A stretch of DNA of 64,000 bases, from NCBI GenBank assembly GCA_036654415.1, contig JAVVSB010000005.1, positions 8,118-72,117 of the forward strand. The letters are read 5' to 3'. Made by a program: the position numbers and the translations under genes. Below are positions 43,002-51,723 of the stretch, piece by piece. Position 1 is the stretch's first letter. The number at the start of each line of letters is the position of its first letter. A model generated the notes under the pieces. That model saw only the letters and a program-made list of their open reading frames with translations, did no database searches and was not told the origin of the DNA. The stretch is from Mucinivorans sp036654415. Lineage in GTDB: Bacteria > Bacteroidota > Bacteroidia > Bacteroidales > Rikenellaceae.

Positions 43002-44599
43002 TGGGGGTCAAACTGAATCTACCGACTCGTCCATGGGTTCCCCAGTGGCTGGGCATTGTCACTATGTTTGTGGTAATTTTGCCTACTGTTATGCTCAATG
43101 GGGCCTATACAGGGAGTATGGTTGAGGTTAGCAATACTTTAGGTATTCTGAGCGAGGATATCACCTTGGGCTATTATGCCGCATCGGTTGGTATGGCTGT
43201 AGCCTATCCTATTGTGCCTAAAATTAGAGCTGTGGTTACGCCTAAGACGCTGATGCTAAGTGATATGTTTCTACAAGTATTGATTAGCCTTGGGTGTGCC
43301 CATACCAGCGATATTGATATTATCATCATCTGTAGTTTCTTTGTTGGCGTTCTTAAAGCCTTCATCATGCTCGAATTTATAGTCCAGATTCGTCCATTGT
43401 TTAGCCCCAAGAATATAAGAAGTGAATTCTATGCCTATTTCTACCCAATCGTCTTTGCTGGGGGACAAATATCGATGGTCATTACTGCTCAATTGGCCTA
43501 CTACTACCAATGGCAATATATGTACTATTTTACGATATTGCTCATGCTTATTGCTATGGTCTTTATCTTACTCTTTTTTCGCTATGCCCAAAAGCCAATT
43601 TCGTTACCATATCGGGATATCGACTTTAAAAGCATACTTCTTATCTCTTGTGCGCTACTCTTTATGATATATGTATTTACCTATGGTAAGGCACTCGATT
43701 GGTTTAACTCAACTAAAATTCAAATTTATGCTGTGGCCATACCCATACTTTTTTACCTTTTTTGGAAACGGCAGCGTACACAAAATAAACCATACATTAG
43801 CTTGAAACCCTTGGGCCACCATAAATCGATAATCGGCTATTTTTTTATGGCCTTAGTGATGTTTTTCTCGGCCACTAGTACTTTGGTAATAAGCTATATG
43901 AACAGTATTATTCATGTAGATAGTGTCCATGCCAACACTCTGAATCTCTTTTTGTTGCCAGGTTTTATTGTGGGGGCTTTTATCTGTTTCTGGTGGTTCC
44001 GTTGGCAGCGGTGGCGTTTTCGTTTTTTGATATCTTTTGGTATGTTTTGTTATGTAATCTACCTGGCTATACTCTATTTTGGGATGGCTCCCAATAGCAC
44101 CTACGAGATACTTTTCTTACCGATGTTTTTTCGAGGTTTGGGTATGATGATACTTTTTATTGCTTTTGGTATCTTTGTGGTTGAGGATTTAGAGCCACGA
44201 TTGATGCTCTCCAACGCCTTTTTTCTTATCTCTTTTCGCTCAGTGTTGGCGCCTGTTCTTTCGGCTTCTTTTTTCAACAACATGATATACAGTATGCAAA
44301 CTAAATATGTGACTATACTCTCCGAGAATATAACTATGACCACCCCTTTGGCTGCCGACCGCTACAACCAAGCTTTGAGTAGTGCCCTGGCACAAGGCCA
44401 TGAATTTAGTCAGGCCAGCCAAGTGGCAACCAATAGCCTCAATTTACTACTTCAACAACAAGCACTGCTTTTGGGGCTGAAGTCTCTTATTGGCGGTGTG
44501 CTGATAATGGCACTGGTCATTGCCATCATATCGCGTTTCATACCATTCCACAAAACAATAAAGGTGGCAGTGGTAAAAACAGGCGACGATATGGTATAA
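42998..44599 (+). CDS. MFS drug transporter, EmrB/DHA2-type
   Basis: Inner-membrane drug:proton antiporter of 533 residues with about 14 helices, the size of EmrB. It starts with the cytoplasmic segment LPTRPWVPQW. Its substrate is unknown. The order MarR, TolC, EmrA-like, EmrB-like with overlaps at each junction marks a complete tripartite pump for hydrophobic or amphiphilic compounds (bile acids or uncouplers are typical). Motif A is less clear than in E. coli EmrB. Either of two adjacent ATG codons could be used. Confidence 0.87.
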   Translation: MMGVKLNLPTRPWVPQWLGIVTMFVVILPTVMLNGAYTGSMVEVSNTLGILSEDITLGYYAASVGMAVAYPIVPKIRAVVTPKTLMLSDMFLQVLISLGCAHTSDIDIIIICSFFVGVLKAFIMLEFIVQIRPLFSPKNIRSEFYAYFYPIVFAGGQISMVITAQLAYYYQWQYMYYFTILLMLIAMVFILLFFRYAQKPISLPYRDIDFKSILLISCALLFMIYVFTYGKALDWFNSTKIQIYAVAIPILFYLFWKRQRTQNKPYISLKPLGHHKSIIGYFFMALVMFFSATSTLVISYMNSIIHVDSVHANTLNLFLLPGFIVGAFICFWWFRWQRWRFRFLISFGMFCYVIYLAILYFGMAPNSTYEILFLPMFFRGLGMMILFIAFGIFVVEDLEPRLMLSNAFFLISFRSVLAPVLSASFFNNMIYSMQTKYVTILSENITMTTPLAADRYNQALSSALAQGHEFSQASQVATNSLNLLLQQQALLLGLKSLIGGVLIMALVIAIISRFIPFHKTIKVAVVKTGDDMV

Positions 44600-44654
44600 A
44601 ATTTTTATTTGTCGCAGATTATATCTATAATTGTAATTAAAATAGTTAATTTCT

Positions 44655-45452
44655 ATGGAAAGATTTATAATGGCCTCGGGTGTGGCCACTCGTTATGCTG
44701 ATTTTGGTAAAGGTGAAAAGGTGGTGGTACTTTTGCATGGCTATTTGGAGGCGATAGAAGTTTTCGATAGTTTTGCTGGAGAATTAGGTAAAACCTATCG
44801 CGTAATTTGTATTGATTTGCCAGGTCATGGTTTAAGCGACTGGGGGGGTAAAGAGGCTATAACGGTTGACTTTAGTGCCTCGGTGGTGGCCTCTGTACTT
44901 GAGAAAGTTGGTATCATGCAGGCGTCTGTGGTGGGTCACTCGATGGGGGGATATGTGGCGGTGGCCTTGGCCGAGAACTACCCTCAGTTAGTAAGCCACT
45001 TGGTTCTGCTCCACAGTTCTCCAGCAGGCGATAGCCAGGAGAAAAAAGAGTGTCGTCAGCGTGAAATAGAGCTTATCCAAGCGGGTAAAAAAGAGCTTTT
45101 GGCCACGGTCAACCCTGCCAAAGGTTTCGCTAAGATTAACCATAAAAGGTGTGCGGAGTTGATTGAAAATTTACATGAACAGGTGATGATGACCGATGAT
45201 AAGGCCATTGTTGCCACCCTTTGTGGGCTTATGGAACGTAAAGATAGAAGCGAGTTTTTTGCCACAACAAACATTCCATGTCTTATGGTCTTCGGCACCG
45301 ATGATAACTATATTCCTCGTGAGGCTGCCCAGACGATGATTGAACGTTTTCCAAAGGCCAAGTATGAATGGGTGGAGATGGCAGGCCACTCCAGCTTTGC
45401 TGAACAACCTTCACGTGCAGCGGAGATAATCCGCAATTTTATTCCGCTTTAG
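44655..45452 (+). CDS. Alpha/beta-hydrolase
   Basis: Serine hydrolase of 265 residues. The oxyanion region is VVVLLHGYLEAIEVF, the nucleophile elbow GHSMGGYVAVAL, the acid probably the Asp in VFGTDDNYIP, and the His in MAGHSSFAEQP near the end. The substrate is unknown. It resembles general esterases/lipases such as the pimeloyl-ester or lysophospholipase groups. It converges on the glycosyltransferase gene with a 4-base overlap. No -7 box is visible just upstream. Confidence 0.85.
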   Translation: MERFIMASGVATRYADFGKGEKVVVLLHGYLEAIEVFDSFAGELGKTYRVICIDLPGHGLSDWGGKEAITVDFSASVVASVLEKVGIMQASVVGHSMGGYVAVALAENYPQLVSHLVLLHSSPAGDSQEKKECRQREIELIQAGKKELLATVNPAKGFAKINHKRCAELIENLHEQVMMTDDKAIVATLCGLMERKDRSEFFATTNIPCLMVFGTDDNYIPREAAQTMIERFPKAKYEWVEMAGHSSFAEQPSRAAEIIRNFIPL

Positions 45453-47179
45453 CGCCTTTTTACCTCCACTACCTTTATCGCCTTGAGTGGACAGTTGAAC
45501 CATGAGCTATAAGGGTAGCGGTGGAGTGAAAGCCCTATATGATAATCCCCAGTTGGTATGGTGGGGATGATGATTCTAGTGTACTCCTTCACAGAGCCGT
45601 GAGCCGGTAAAACCGTGGATTTTATCTCCACTGGTACATCATAGGTCGTAAAGCGGCCTATTTTGAATAGGGCCTTCAACTTAAATCCCCCATCGCCAGT
45701 GAGTGGAATATCGAAATCATAAGGGTTATTTATAGTGAGTTCCAGTGGAAGGTTATCCTGCGTTAGCACTTTTTCGGGCATAGTGTACTCGATGGATACT
45801 CTTCGTGTGGGAATATAGAAATCCACCGTGTCATAATAGATGCCATAACGCCAAATGGATTGATAAAAATATCGGTCGGCCAACTCTTTTTCTGAAAGAG
45901 AGTTGTGTGCTTGGTCTGATATTTCTAAAGCCACTTTTTGTCCGTAAAGGTGCGAATCCATATCTATATACTGGTAGTGGCTACTGCGTGCATAGATGTT
46001 TGGTAGAGCATAGCTTGGGTTATGACCATAAAAATTAAGTTTGCTTGAAAGGACATAGTTTCCAGATGAGATAAAGGGTCTTTGACAGAGTGTGTCAGCA
46101 AATGCTGTGTAAGAATGTTTGTTGTTATAGACCTCTAACATAGATCCACTACCAGAGTAGACCATTATGACGATACGTCCCACAAAGATGATAACCACAA
46201 AAATATAACCTGCTTTGTAGAGATAGTGGCGAAGCCTGGGGCGAGAGCCGCAGCCTCGTACTACAAAATAGAGCAGCGGGAAACATAGAGGAATAAGCCA
46301 TTGTGGCTGAACATGATATTTTGTGGTGCTCCAAAGAAAAAAGAGTAGAAATCCCCAAGTGATAACCTTGAGAGCCTGCTCTAGGTGGTCCTTGGATTTG
46401 TCCTTGACAAGTAGAATCAAGAACACAAACACCACCAGCGGATTAAAGGTGACACAGAAATTAACGATGTAGAGCCAAACATTCTCCCACTCGAAGTCAC
46501 CAGTGCGAGCCGATAGGTGGTAACGGAATGAGACCCAATCGTGGTTGTACTGCCACAGCAGATGTGGCATAAAAAGTAACGATGCCACACCAACGGCCAC
46601 CCAAAATCGCCAGTTGCGCAGCATCCCCAAATTCGACAAGACAATAAAAGCGAGAATTAACACTCCGTGATACTTGGCGTAGCCCAGTAGAGCCATGCTC
46701 GCTCCAAAGAGCAGTGTCCCAAGTATCCAATTGGCTTGTTCATTGGTGAATTTTTTATAGGACCATAAAACCAGTGCCACGCAAAACATAAGTGGGGCAT
46801 CAGGGGTAATGATAAAACCATAGAGTTGAATTAGAGGCACAGAAAAGGCAACCAAAAAGTAGATTAGAGCTGTTCGGTAGGTCGATGTTTGGGTGCGAAC
46901 CAAGGTCCAAAATAGGTAGAGGTAGAGCGGTTGCAATAGTATGCTAAAAAGTCTAACCCCCAATTCGGTGTCACCAAAAAGAGCCACCCCGGAGGCAATC
47001 AGTGGAGCAAACATAGGTGGGTGGTCATAGTATCCCCATTCAAGGTCCTTTGCCAAGACCCAATAATAAGCCTCGTCGTTGGTCAGCTCTAAAAAGATGC
47101 CTTGGAATATATTAAAAACGCACCATAACAAAAGAAGTATGGCCAAAAAGAGGTTTGGGTTAGATTTTATCCATTTCAT
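45449..47179 (-). CDS. GT39-family integral membrane glycosyltransferase
   Basis: Polytopic enzyme of 576 residues of the ArnT/protein-mannosyltransferase (GT39/PMT) type, which moves a sugar from a polyprenyl-phosphate carrier to an acceptor outside the inner membrane. The signature acidic motif TNDEAYYW lies in the first periplasmic loop and is followed by GYYDHPPMFAPL. A soluble C-terminal domain begins near residue 350. The acceptor (lipid A, protein or glycan) is unknown. Its start codon lies inside a perfect palindromic promoter, so its mRNA is probably leaderless. Confidence 0.85.
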   Translation of the reverse strand: MKWIKSNPNLFLAILLLLWCVFNIFQGIFLELTNDEAYYWVLAKDLEWGYYDHPPMFAPLIASGVALFGDTELGVRLFSILLQPLYLYLFWTLVRTQTSTYRTALIYFLVAFSVPLIQLYGFIITPDAPLMFCVALVLWSYKKFTNEQANWILGTLLFGASMALLGYAKYHGVLILAFIVLSNLGMLRNWRFWVAVGVASLLFMPHLLWQYNHDWVSFRYHLSARTGDFEWENVWLYIVNFCVTFNPLVVFVFLILLVKDKSKDHLEQALKVITWGFLLFFLWSTTKYHVQPQWLIPLCFPLLYFVVRGCGSRPRLRHYLYKAGYIFVVIIFVGRIVIMVYSGSGSMLEVYNNKHSYTAFADTLCQRPFISSGNYVLSSKLNFYGHNPSYALPNIYARSSHYQYIDMDSHLYGQKVALEISDQAHNSLSEKELADRYFYQSIWRYGIYYDTVDFYIPTRRVSIEYTMPEKVLTQDNLPLELTINNPYDFDIPLTGDGGFKLKALFKIGRFTTYDVPVEIKSTVLPAHGSVKEYTRIIIPTIPTGDYHIGLSLHRYPYSSWFNCPLKAIKVVEVKRR

Positions 47180-47209
47180 AATGCAAAAATAGCTATTTTT
47201 GCATTATGA
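47176..47209. promoter_or_regulatory. 34-bp perfect palindrome: divergent promoter with both start codons
   Basis: All 17 bases of each half are exact complements. It contains TATTTTTG on the plus strand (47194-47201), its mirror on the minus strand (47184-47191), and both ATG start codons (47206-47208 and, on the minus strand, 47177-47179). The -7 boxes end 4 bases before the start codons, so transcription would begin at or next to the A of ATG. Confidence 0.85.
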
Positions 47210-48459
47210 TAAAATACGAAAGACGAATTTTAGCCAATGGCTTAACCGTTTTGGCACATACGGATGGCTCTACACCTATGGCATCGGTCAATGTTCTCTA
47301 CAAAGTAGGGTCTAAAAATGAGAATCCAGATGCCACGGGTTTTGCCCATCTATTTGAACATCTTATGTTTGGCGGCTCAAAGAATGTTCCAGATTTCGAT
47401 ACTCCAATCCAAGAGGCTGGGGGCGAAAATAACGCCTTCACCAACAACGATTATACTAATTATTATATCACTCTGCCCAAAGAGAATATTCAGACGGCTC
47501 TATGGGCCGAGAGCGACCGTATGGCCTCTCTGAACTTCGATGAACGTTCCCTTGATGTGCAACGCAAGGTGGTTGTCGAAGAGTTTGCCCAACGCTATCT
47601 AAATCAGCCATATGGTGACACCTGGTTGTTGCTTCGCCCACTGTGCTACAAGGTACACCCATATCAATGGTCCACAATAGGCAAGAGCATAGACCACATT
47701 CGTGGGGCAAGTATGGAGCAGGTGCGCGCTTTTTTTTACCGTTATTACTGCCCTGCAAATGCGATTCTATCTATTGCTGGTAACTTTTCCACTGATGAGA
47801 TTTTTGAACTGGCTGAGCGATGGTTTTCGGATATACCTTCATCCGCAGCTCCGCAAGATGTGATTGAGCAAGAACCAGTCCAGACTGAGCAGCGGATATT
47901 GGTGGTTGAACGCGATGTGCCATCGTCAATGATATATATAGCTTTCCCCATTGGGGGCAGGGCCACACGAGAGTATGTGGTGTGTGATGTGATTTCAGAT
48001 TTACTGAGTAATGGAACCTCCTCTAGGTTATATCAGCGACTTATTAAACAGAAGAGTCTGTTTTCGAGTGTGAATGCCTATGTGACTGGCGAAATTGATG
48101 CTGGGCTTTTTGTGCTCACTGGGAGTTTACTCGATGGTGTTAGTTTTGAGGTAGCCCAAAAGGCCCTTTTGCAGCAGATGGAGGAGTTGAAGAGTGTGGC
48201 GGTTAGTGATTACGAACTTCAAAAAGTTAAAAATAAGTTTGAGGCCAACGATATTTATAGCCAAATAAATGTACTCAGTAAGGCTATGAATCTGGCGTTC
48301 TTTGAGTTTGTGGGCGATGCCTCGCTTATTAACGCCGAGGTGAGCGACCACAATAGTGTTACGCAAGAGGAGATTTTCGCCACTTGTGCTACCCTTTTTA
48401 CCCCAGAGCATAGCAATATTCTCCATTATCAAGCCAAACCAACCGATGAAAATAGATAG
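47206..48459 (+). CDS. M16-family zinc protease, active subunit
   Basis: Metallopeptidase of 417 residues with inverted zinc motif HLFEH (H48, E51, H52), plus a distal Glu in the helix around VVVEEFAQ. It has two M16 halves. The protein begins exactly where family similarity begins (YERRILANGLTVL), which supports the start codon and a leaderless message. It pairs with the next gene, which lacks the zinc site, as in the alpha/beta arrangement of processing peptidases and in bacterial YmxG-like pairs. The substrate is unknown. The location is probably cytoplasmic as no signal peptide is visible. Confidence 0.9.
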   Translation: MIKYERRILANGLTVLAHTDGSTPMASVNVLYKVGSKNENPDATGFAHLFEHLMFGGSKNVPDFDTPIQEAGGENNAFTNNDYTNYYITLPKENIQTALWAESDRMASLNFDERSLDVQRKVVVEEFAQRYLNQPYGDTWLLLRPLCYKVHPYQWSTIGKSIDHIRGASMEQVRAFFYRYYCPANAILSIAGNFSTDEIFELAERWFSDIPSSAAPQDVIEQEPVQTEQRILVVERDVPSSMIYIAFPIGGRATREYVVCDVISDLLSNGTSSRLYQRLIKQKSLFSSVNAYVTGEIDAGLFVLTGSLLDGVSFEVAQKALLQQMEELKSVAVSDYELQKVKNKFEANDIYSQINVLSKAMNLAFFEFVGDASLINAEVSDHNSVTQEEIFATCATLFTPEHSNILHYQAKPTDENR

Positions 48460-49723
48460 AACTACACCACCAGCCCTAATTTTACCAACCAATTTGTCGC
48501 TGCCACAGCAAAAGCTCCATACCACCGCCACAGGCATCTTACTTCACACTATTGAGGTCCTTGAACAGCCAGTAGTGCGGCTAAGTCTGGTCTTTAAGGT
48601 TGGCTCTATGCATCAGAATCATCCATTTGAGGCCAGTACTATGCTCAATATGCTCTCTGAGGGGAGTCTTAGTATGAGCTCTGCCGACATGGCCAAAGAG
48701 CTTGATTTTTATGGTGTTGAATATGAGTGCTCGATTGACCGCGATTTTTCGATGATAACTGTCAGCTGTTTGAGTAAGTTTTTGCCTGAGACTTTGGGTC
48801 TCTTGGAAGAGATAGTTCTAAGGCCAGCTTTTTTGGTGTCTGAGCTCGATATATACAAAACTAAGAGGAAACAACAGTTGCGTATGGAACGTCAGAGACC
48901 ATCTTATATGGCTCGTGAACTTTTTACCGTGGCCATTTTTGGAGCCGACCATCCGTATGGTGTTGTGAGTCAAGAGGAGTGTTATGACACCTTGACATCG
49001 GACAACTTACGCGAATTTTATCAGCGTTATTTTGGAGCCGAAAATTGCTTTGCAGTGGCTTCAGGCTTTTTGCAACAAACAGAGATTGCACTCATTTGTG
49101 GCTTTTTAGAGAAGATACCTCATGTAGTGCCATTTACATGTTCTTATCTTGAGCAACCAGTCTCAGTATCGCGTTCGGTATTAAGTCGTCCCAATGATGT
49201 TCAATCTTCGTTGCGCATTGGTAAACTTCTTTTTCCTAAGGGACACCCAGATTACAATGGGATGCAACTTTTAGTGATGGTATTGGGCGGCTACTTTGGC
49301 TCACGTTTGGTCCAAAATTTACGCGAAGAGCATGGATATACCTACGGAATCTACTCAACTATAGCTACTTTGCGTTACGAGGGTTATTTGGCCATCGCCA
49401 CCGATGTCTCTTCTGAATTTACAGCTGCGGCCGTTAAACAAATTTTTATTGAGATAGAGCGGTTGCGTACTCAAAAAATTGACTCTGATGAGCTTATTAT
49501 CGTAAAAAATATGATTGTGGGTGAGCTGATGCGCGTTTTAGACGGTCCATTTGGCATTGCAGATGTTATTGTAGAAAACATAGAAAGTGACCTTCCAGCT
49601 GATTATTTTAACCAGTTTTTACAAGATGTTAAGCAGTGCACACCAGAGTACTTACAATCTTTAGCAATAAAATACCTTAATCCAGATAGCTTTACCACCG
49701 TTATTGTGGGACGGACAGAATAG
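48446..49723 (+). CDS. M16-family protein, inactive partner subunit
   Basis: 425 residues with the M16 fold but without HxxEH. The equivalent region reads FEASTMLNMLSEGS. It keeps the Gly-rich partner-loop features expected of the non-catalytic subunit (GYFGSRLVQNLREEHGYTYGIYS). The ATG at 48446 is chosen because it overlaps the preceding gene by 14 bases and leads into family-like sequence. The frame is open further upstream to 48356. The pair presumably forms a heterodimer. Its 3' end overlaps the convergent bioD gene by 23 bases. Confidence 0.87.
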   Translation: MKIDRTTPPALILPTNLSLPQQKLHTTATGILLHTIEVLEQPVVRLSLVFKVGSMHQNHPFEASTMLNMLSEGSLSMSSADMAKELDFYGVEYECSIDRDFSMITVSCLSKFLPETLGLLEEIVLRPAFLVSELDIYKTKRKQQLRMERQRPSYMARELFTVAIFGADHPYGVVSQEECYDTLTSDNLREFYQRYFGAENCFAVASGFLQQTEIALICGFLEKIPHVVPFTCSYLEQPVSVSRSVLSRPNDVQSSLRIGKLLFPKGHPDYNGMQLLVMVLGGYFGSRLVQNLREEHGYTYGIYSTIATLRYEGYLAIATDVSSEFTAAAVKQIFIEIERLRTQKIDSDELIIVKNMIVGELMRVLDGPFGIADVIVENIESDLPADYFNQFLQDVKQCTPEYLQSLAIKYLNPDSFTTVIVGRTE

Positions 49724-50351
49724 GCAACTCAATAATTGGAATATCGGTATAACGTTGAAGATAGTCTGTTGTGCCTGCTGTAAGAGTTGGGTCTGATTCT
49801 GGATAGTGGTTGAAAATCATTGTTTTAACCTCTATTCCTCGGTTTTTGCATACCTCCAGAGTAAGCAGAGTGTGGTTTATGGAACCAAGACGTGCACTGG
49901 TAACTACTATGGTTTCAAGATTTTGGTTTTTAATATAATCGGCTGTGGTTTGTTTTCCGTTGATTGGCACCAATAGACCTCCCGCCCCTTCAATGAGCAC
50001 AACATCATATTTATGGCTGAGAATCTTGGTTGAATTTGTGATTTTATCCAAGTCTATTACTCTGTTATCCAGAGTAGCAGCCAAATGTGGTGAGCATGGG
50101 AAGTGAAAAATTTCGGGACACGTTGTTCCATCTTTGTCCTCGTCAGTTGGTGCAATACCTTGTAGACGACGGTGTGTTAGTATATCTTCCGAAATTTCGG
50201 ATGGGTTGCAACCCGTCTGTACAAATTTTTGTGTAATTACGCTAAGGCCTGTGCTTTGTATTAGGCGAGCTAAATACGCTGTAGCATAGCTCTTTCCAGC
50301 GTCTGTATCTATGCCAGTAATGAAGTATCGACCAGGTGTGAAAGTTATCAT
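49701..50351 (-). CDS. bioD: Dethiobiotin synthetase
   Basis: ATP-dependent closure of the ureido ring of biotin. 216 residues. The P-loop GIDTDAGKSYATAYL and the IEGAGGLLVPIN segment are diagnostic. It is the last gene of the minus-strand unit from alaS to bioD and overlaps bioC by 4 bases. Neither bioA nor bioB is in the window, so those two steps are encoded elsewhere. Confidence 0.94.
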   Translation of the reverse strand: MITFTPGRYFITGIDTDAGKSYATAYLARLIQSTGLSVITQKFVQTGCNPSEISEDILTHRRLQGIAPTDEDKDGTTCPEIFHFPCSPHLAATLDNRVIDLDKITNSTKILSHKYDVVLIEGAGGLLVPINGKQTTADYIKNQNLETIVVTSARLGSINHTLLTLEVCKNRGIEVKTMIFNHYPESDPTLTAGTTDYLQRYTDIPIIELPILSVPQ

Positions 50352-51079
50352 AATTTTTGGGCTATTATAATTATTGGGTGAAAAGTTAATGTTGGGGAGT
50401 CGAATTTTTCGATGTATATTTTTTCAAAATTTTGTAGTTTTGATTTTGTCCAAACCACTGGTTCAATAGCATTCACTCCTGTTAACTTTAAGTGTCTAAG
50501 TACTTGAGCTCCCGAGGCAAATTGTAATGTCTCGTACCAAGCTTTACTCTCTAAGACCTTAAAGTTATTGGCTTGTAAGATATAAATTAATTGCTCTTGT
50601 GAGTGATAAGTTAACCCTTGTCCTGTTGTTGCAAGAATCTCTTTGAAATTGTCAGGCCCAAAGGTTGAAATAGCCAAAATACCTTTCTTAGCAAGGTCAG
50701 CAGCGGTTTTTTCTACAAAAGCTGGCATGTCATCAAACCACTGAAGAGTAGACGACGATGCTATAATGTCTTGATTACATGGTATCTCTATTGATTCCCC
50801 ATCACCTTGAATAAATTCTATTGTTTGCGGTAAATATTTTGCACTCTCGGCCGTAATATCGTTGGCAATCCAATGGCAATTAGGGTATTGTGCTATTAAA
50901 TTTTTGGTTAGAAAACCTGTACCACTCCCAATTTCAACACCATTCTTAGGAGCCTTAATCCAGCGAGTCAATTTTTGCGCTAAAATATCAGCTATGTTTT
51001 TTTGAACGGTAGCTATGGTGTCATAGCTATTCATAGAATGAGTAAATCTATTTATTATTAACTCCTTGTTGTGCTGCAT
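50348..51079 (-). CDS. bioC: Malonyl-ACP O-methyltransferase
   Basis: SAM-dependent methyltransferase of 243 residues that masks malonyl-ACP as its methyl ester so that the fatty-acid machinery can build pimeloyl-ACP. Motif I is VEIGSGTGFLTKNL. IASSSTLQWFDD matches the BioC-specific segment, and FGPDNFKEI follows. Its position between bioG and bioD supports the assignment strongly. It overlaps bioG by 22 bases. Confidence 0.92.
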   Translation of the reverse strand: MQHNKELIINRFTHSMNSYDTIATVQKNIADILAQKLTRWIKAPKNGVEIGSGTGFLTKNLIAQYPNCHWIANDITAESAKYLPQTIEFIQGDGESIEIPCNQDIIASSSTLQWFDDMPAFVEKTAADLAKKGILAISTFGPDNFKEILATTGQGLTYHSQEQLIYILQANNFKVLESKAWYETLQFASGAQVLRHLKLTGVNAIEPVVWTKSKLQNFEKIYIEKFDSPTLTFHPIIIIAQKL

Positions 51080-51723
51080 AATACATATCGTTCAATAAAA
51101 CCTCTCTCTGCAAAAATGTAGTGTGGCATTCCCTCTAAAATTGTACATTTTACACCTTTTTCTTGCCAATATCGCTGTGCTGGCGCTGTGGGGAATATTC
51201 GGTCGTTACCGCCTAAAATTGCCTCGTCCCACTGTATCTTAGGCGTATATGGTTTGGCCCCCTCTATGCCTAAAATCTTAAGTTCGCGGCGGCATCCATC
51301 CAAATCACGCATCGAATAATGCTGCATATATTCCCTTAGATATTGGCCACACATACGGGTTACAAATTTTACAACACCCTCTTTGATAATACCATTCAAT
51401 GTAATGGCAAAAGCCCTCGGGTCAATGCCATACTCTTTGTTTATGGGTAGAGGTGAGGCCACAAGGGCAACGGCTCGTGTGAATTTTAACTCTTTAAGAG
51501 TCTGTTCAGCTGCCCATACTCCAAAAGACCACCCCACAAGCGTAATATCATTATATAATCTAATATCTGACAAATCAACAGTCATATCCCTGTAATCATA
51601 CAAACATACAACATCATGTTGGCCAAAACTCTGACCAAACATTACATCCGCCGAAGCTCCCCAGCCCATAGCCATAAGCAAAAGGCGTTCATTACCATCT
51701 TTTCTTATCCAATATTTTTGCAT
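51058..51723 (-). CDS. bioG: Pimeloyl-ACP methyl ester esterase, BioG type
   Basis: Alpha/beta-hydrolase of 221 residues, of the BioG (DUF452) family that replaces BioH in many Bacteroidota. It cleaves the methyl ester of pimeloyl-ACP to end chain elongation. The oxyanion turn MAMGWGASADVM and nucleophile elbow VGWSFGVWAA are visible, with GNDRIFPT and MPHYIFAE giving the likely acid and base. It is located between bioF and bioC, with 19- and 22-base overlaps. Confidence 0.9.
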   Translation of the reverse strand: MQKYWIRKDGNERLLLMAMGWGASADVMFGQSFGQHDVVCLYDYRDMTVDLSDIRLYNDITLVGWSFGVWAAEQTLKELKFTRAVALVASPLPINKEYGIDPRAFAITLNGIIKEGVVKFVTRMCGQYLREYMQHYSMRDLDGCRRELKILGIEGAKPYTPKIQWDEAILGGNDRIFPTAPAQRYWQEKGVKCTILEGMPHYIFAERGFIERYVLCSTTRS

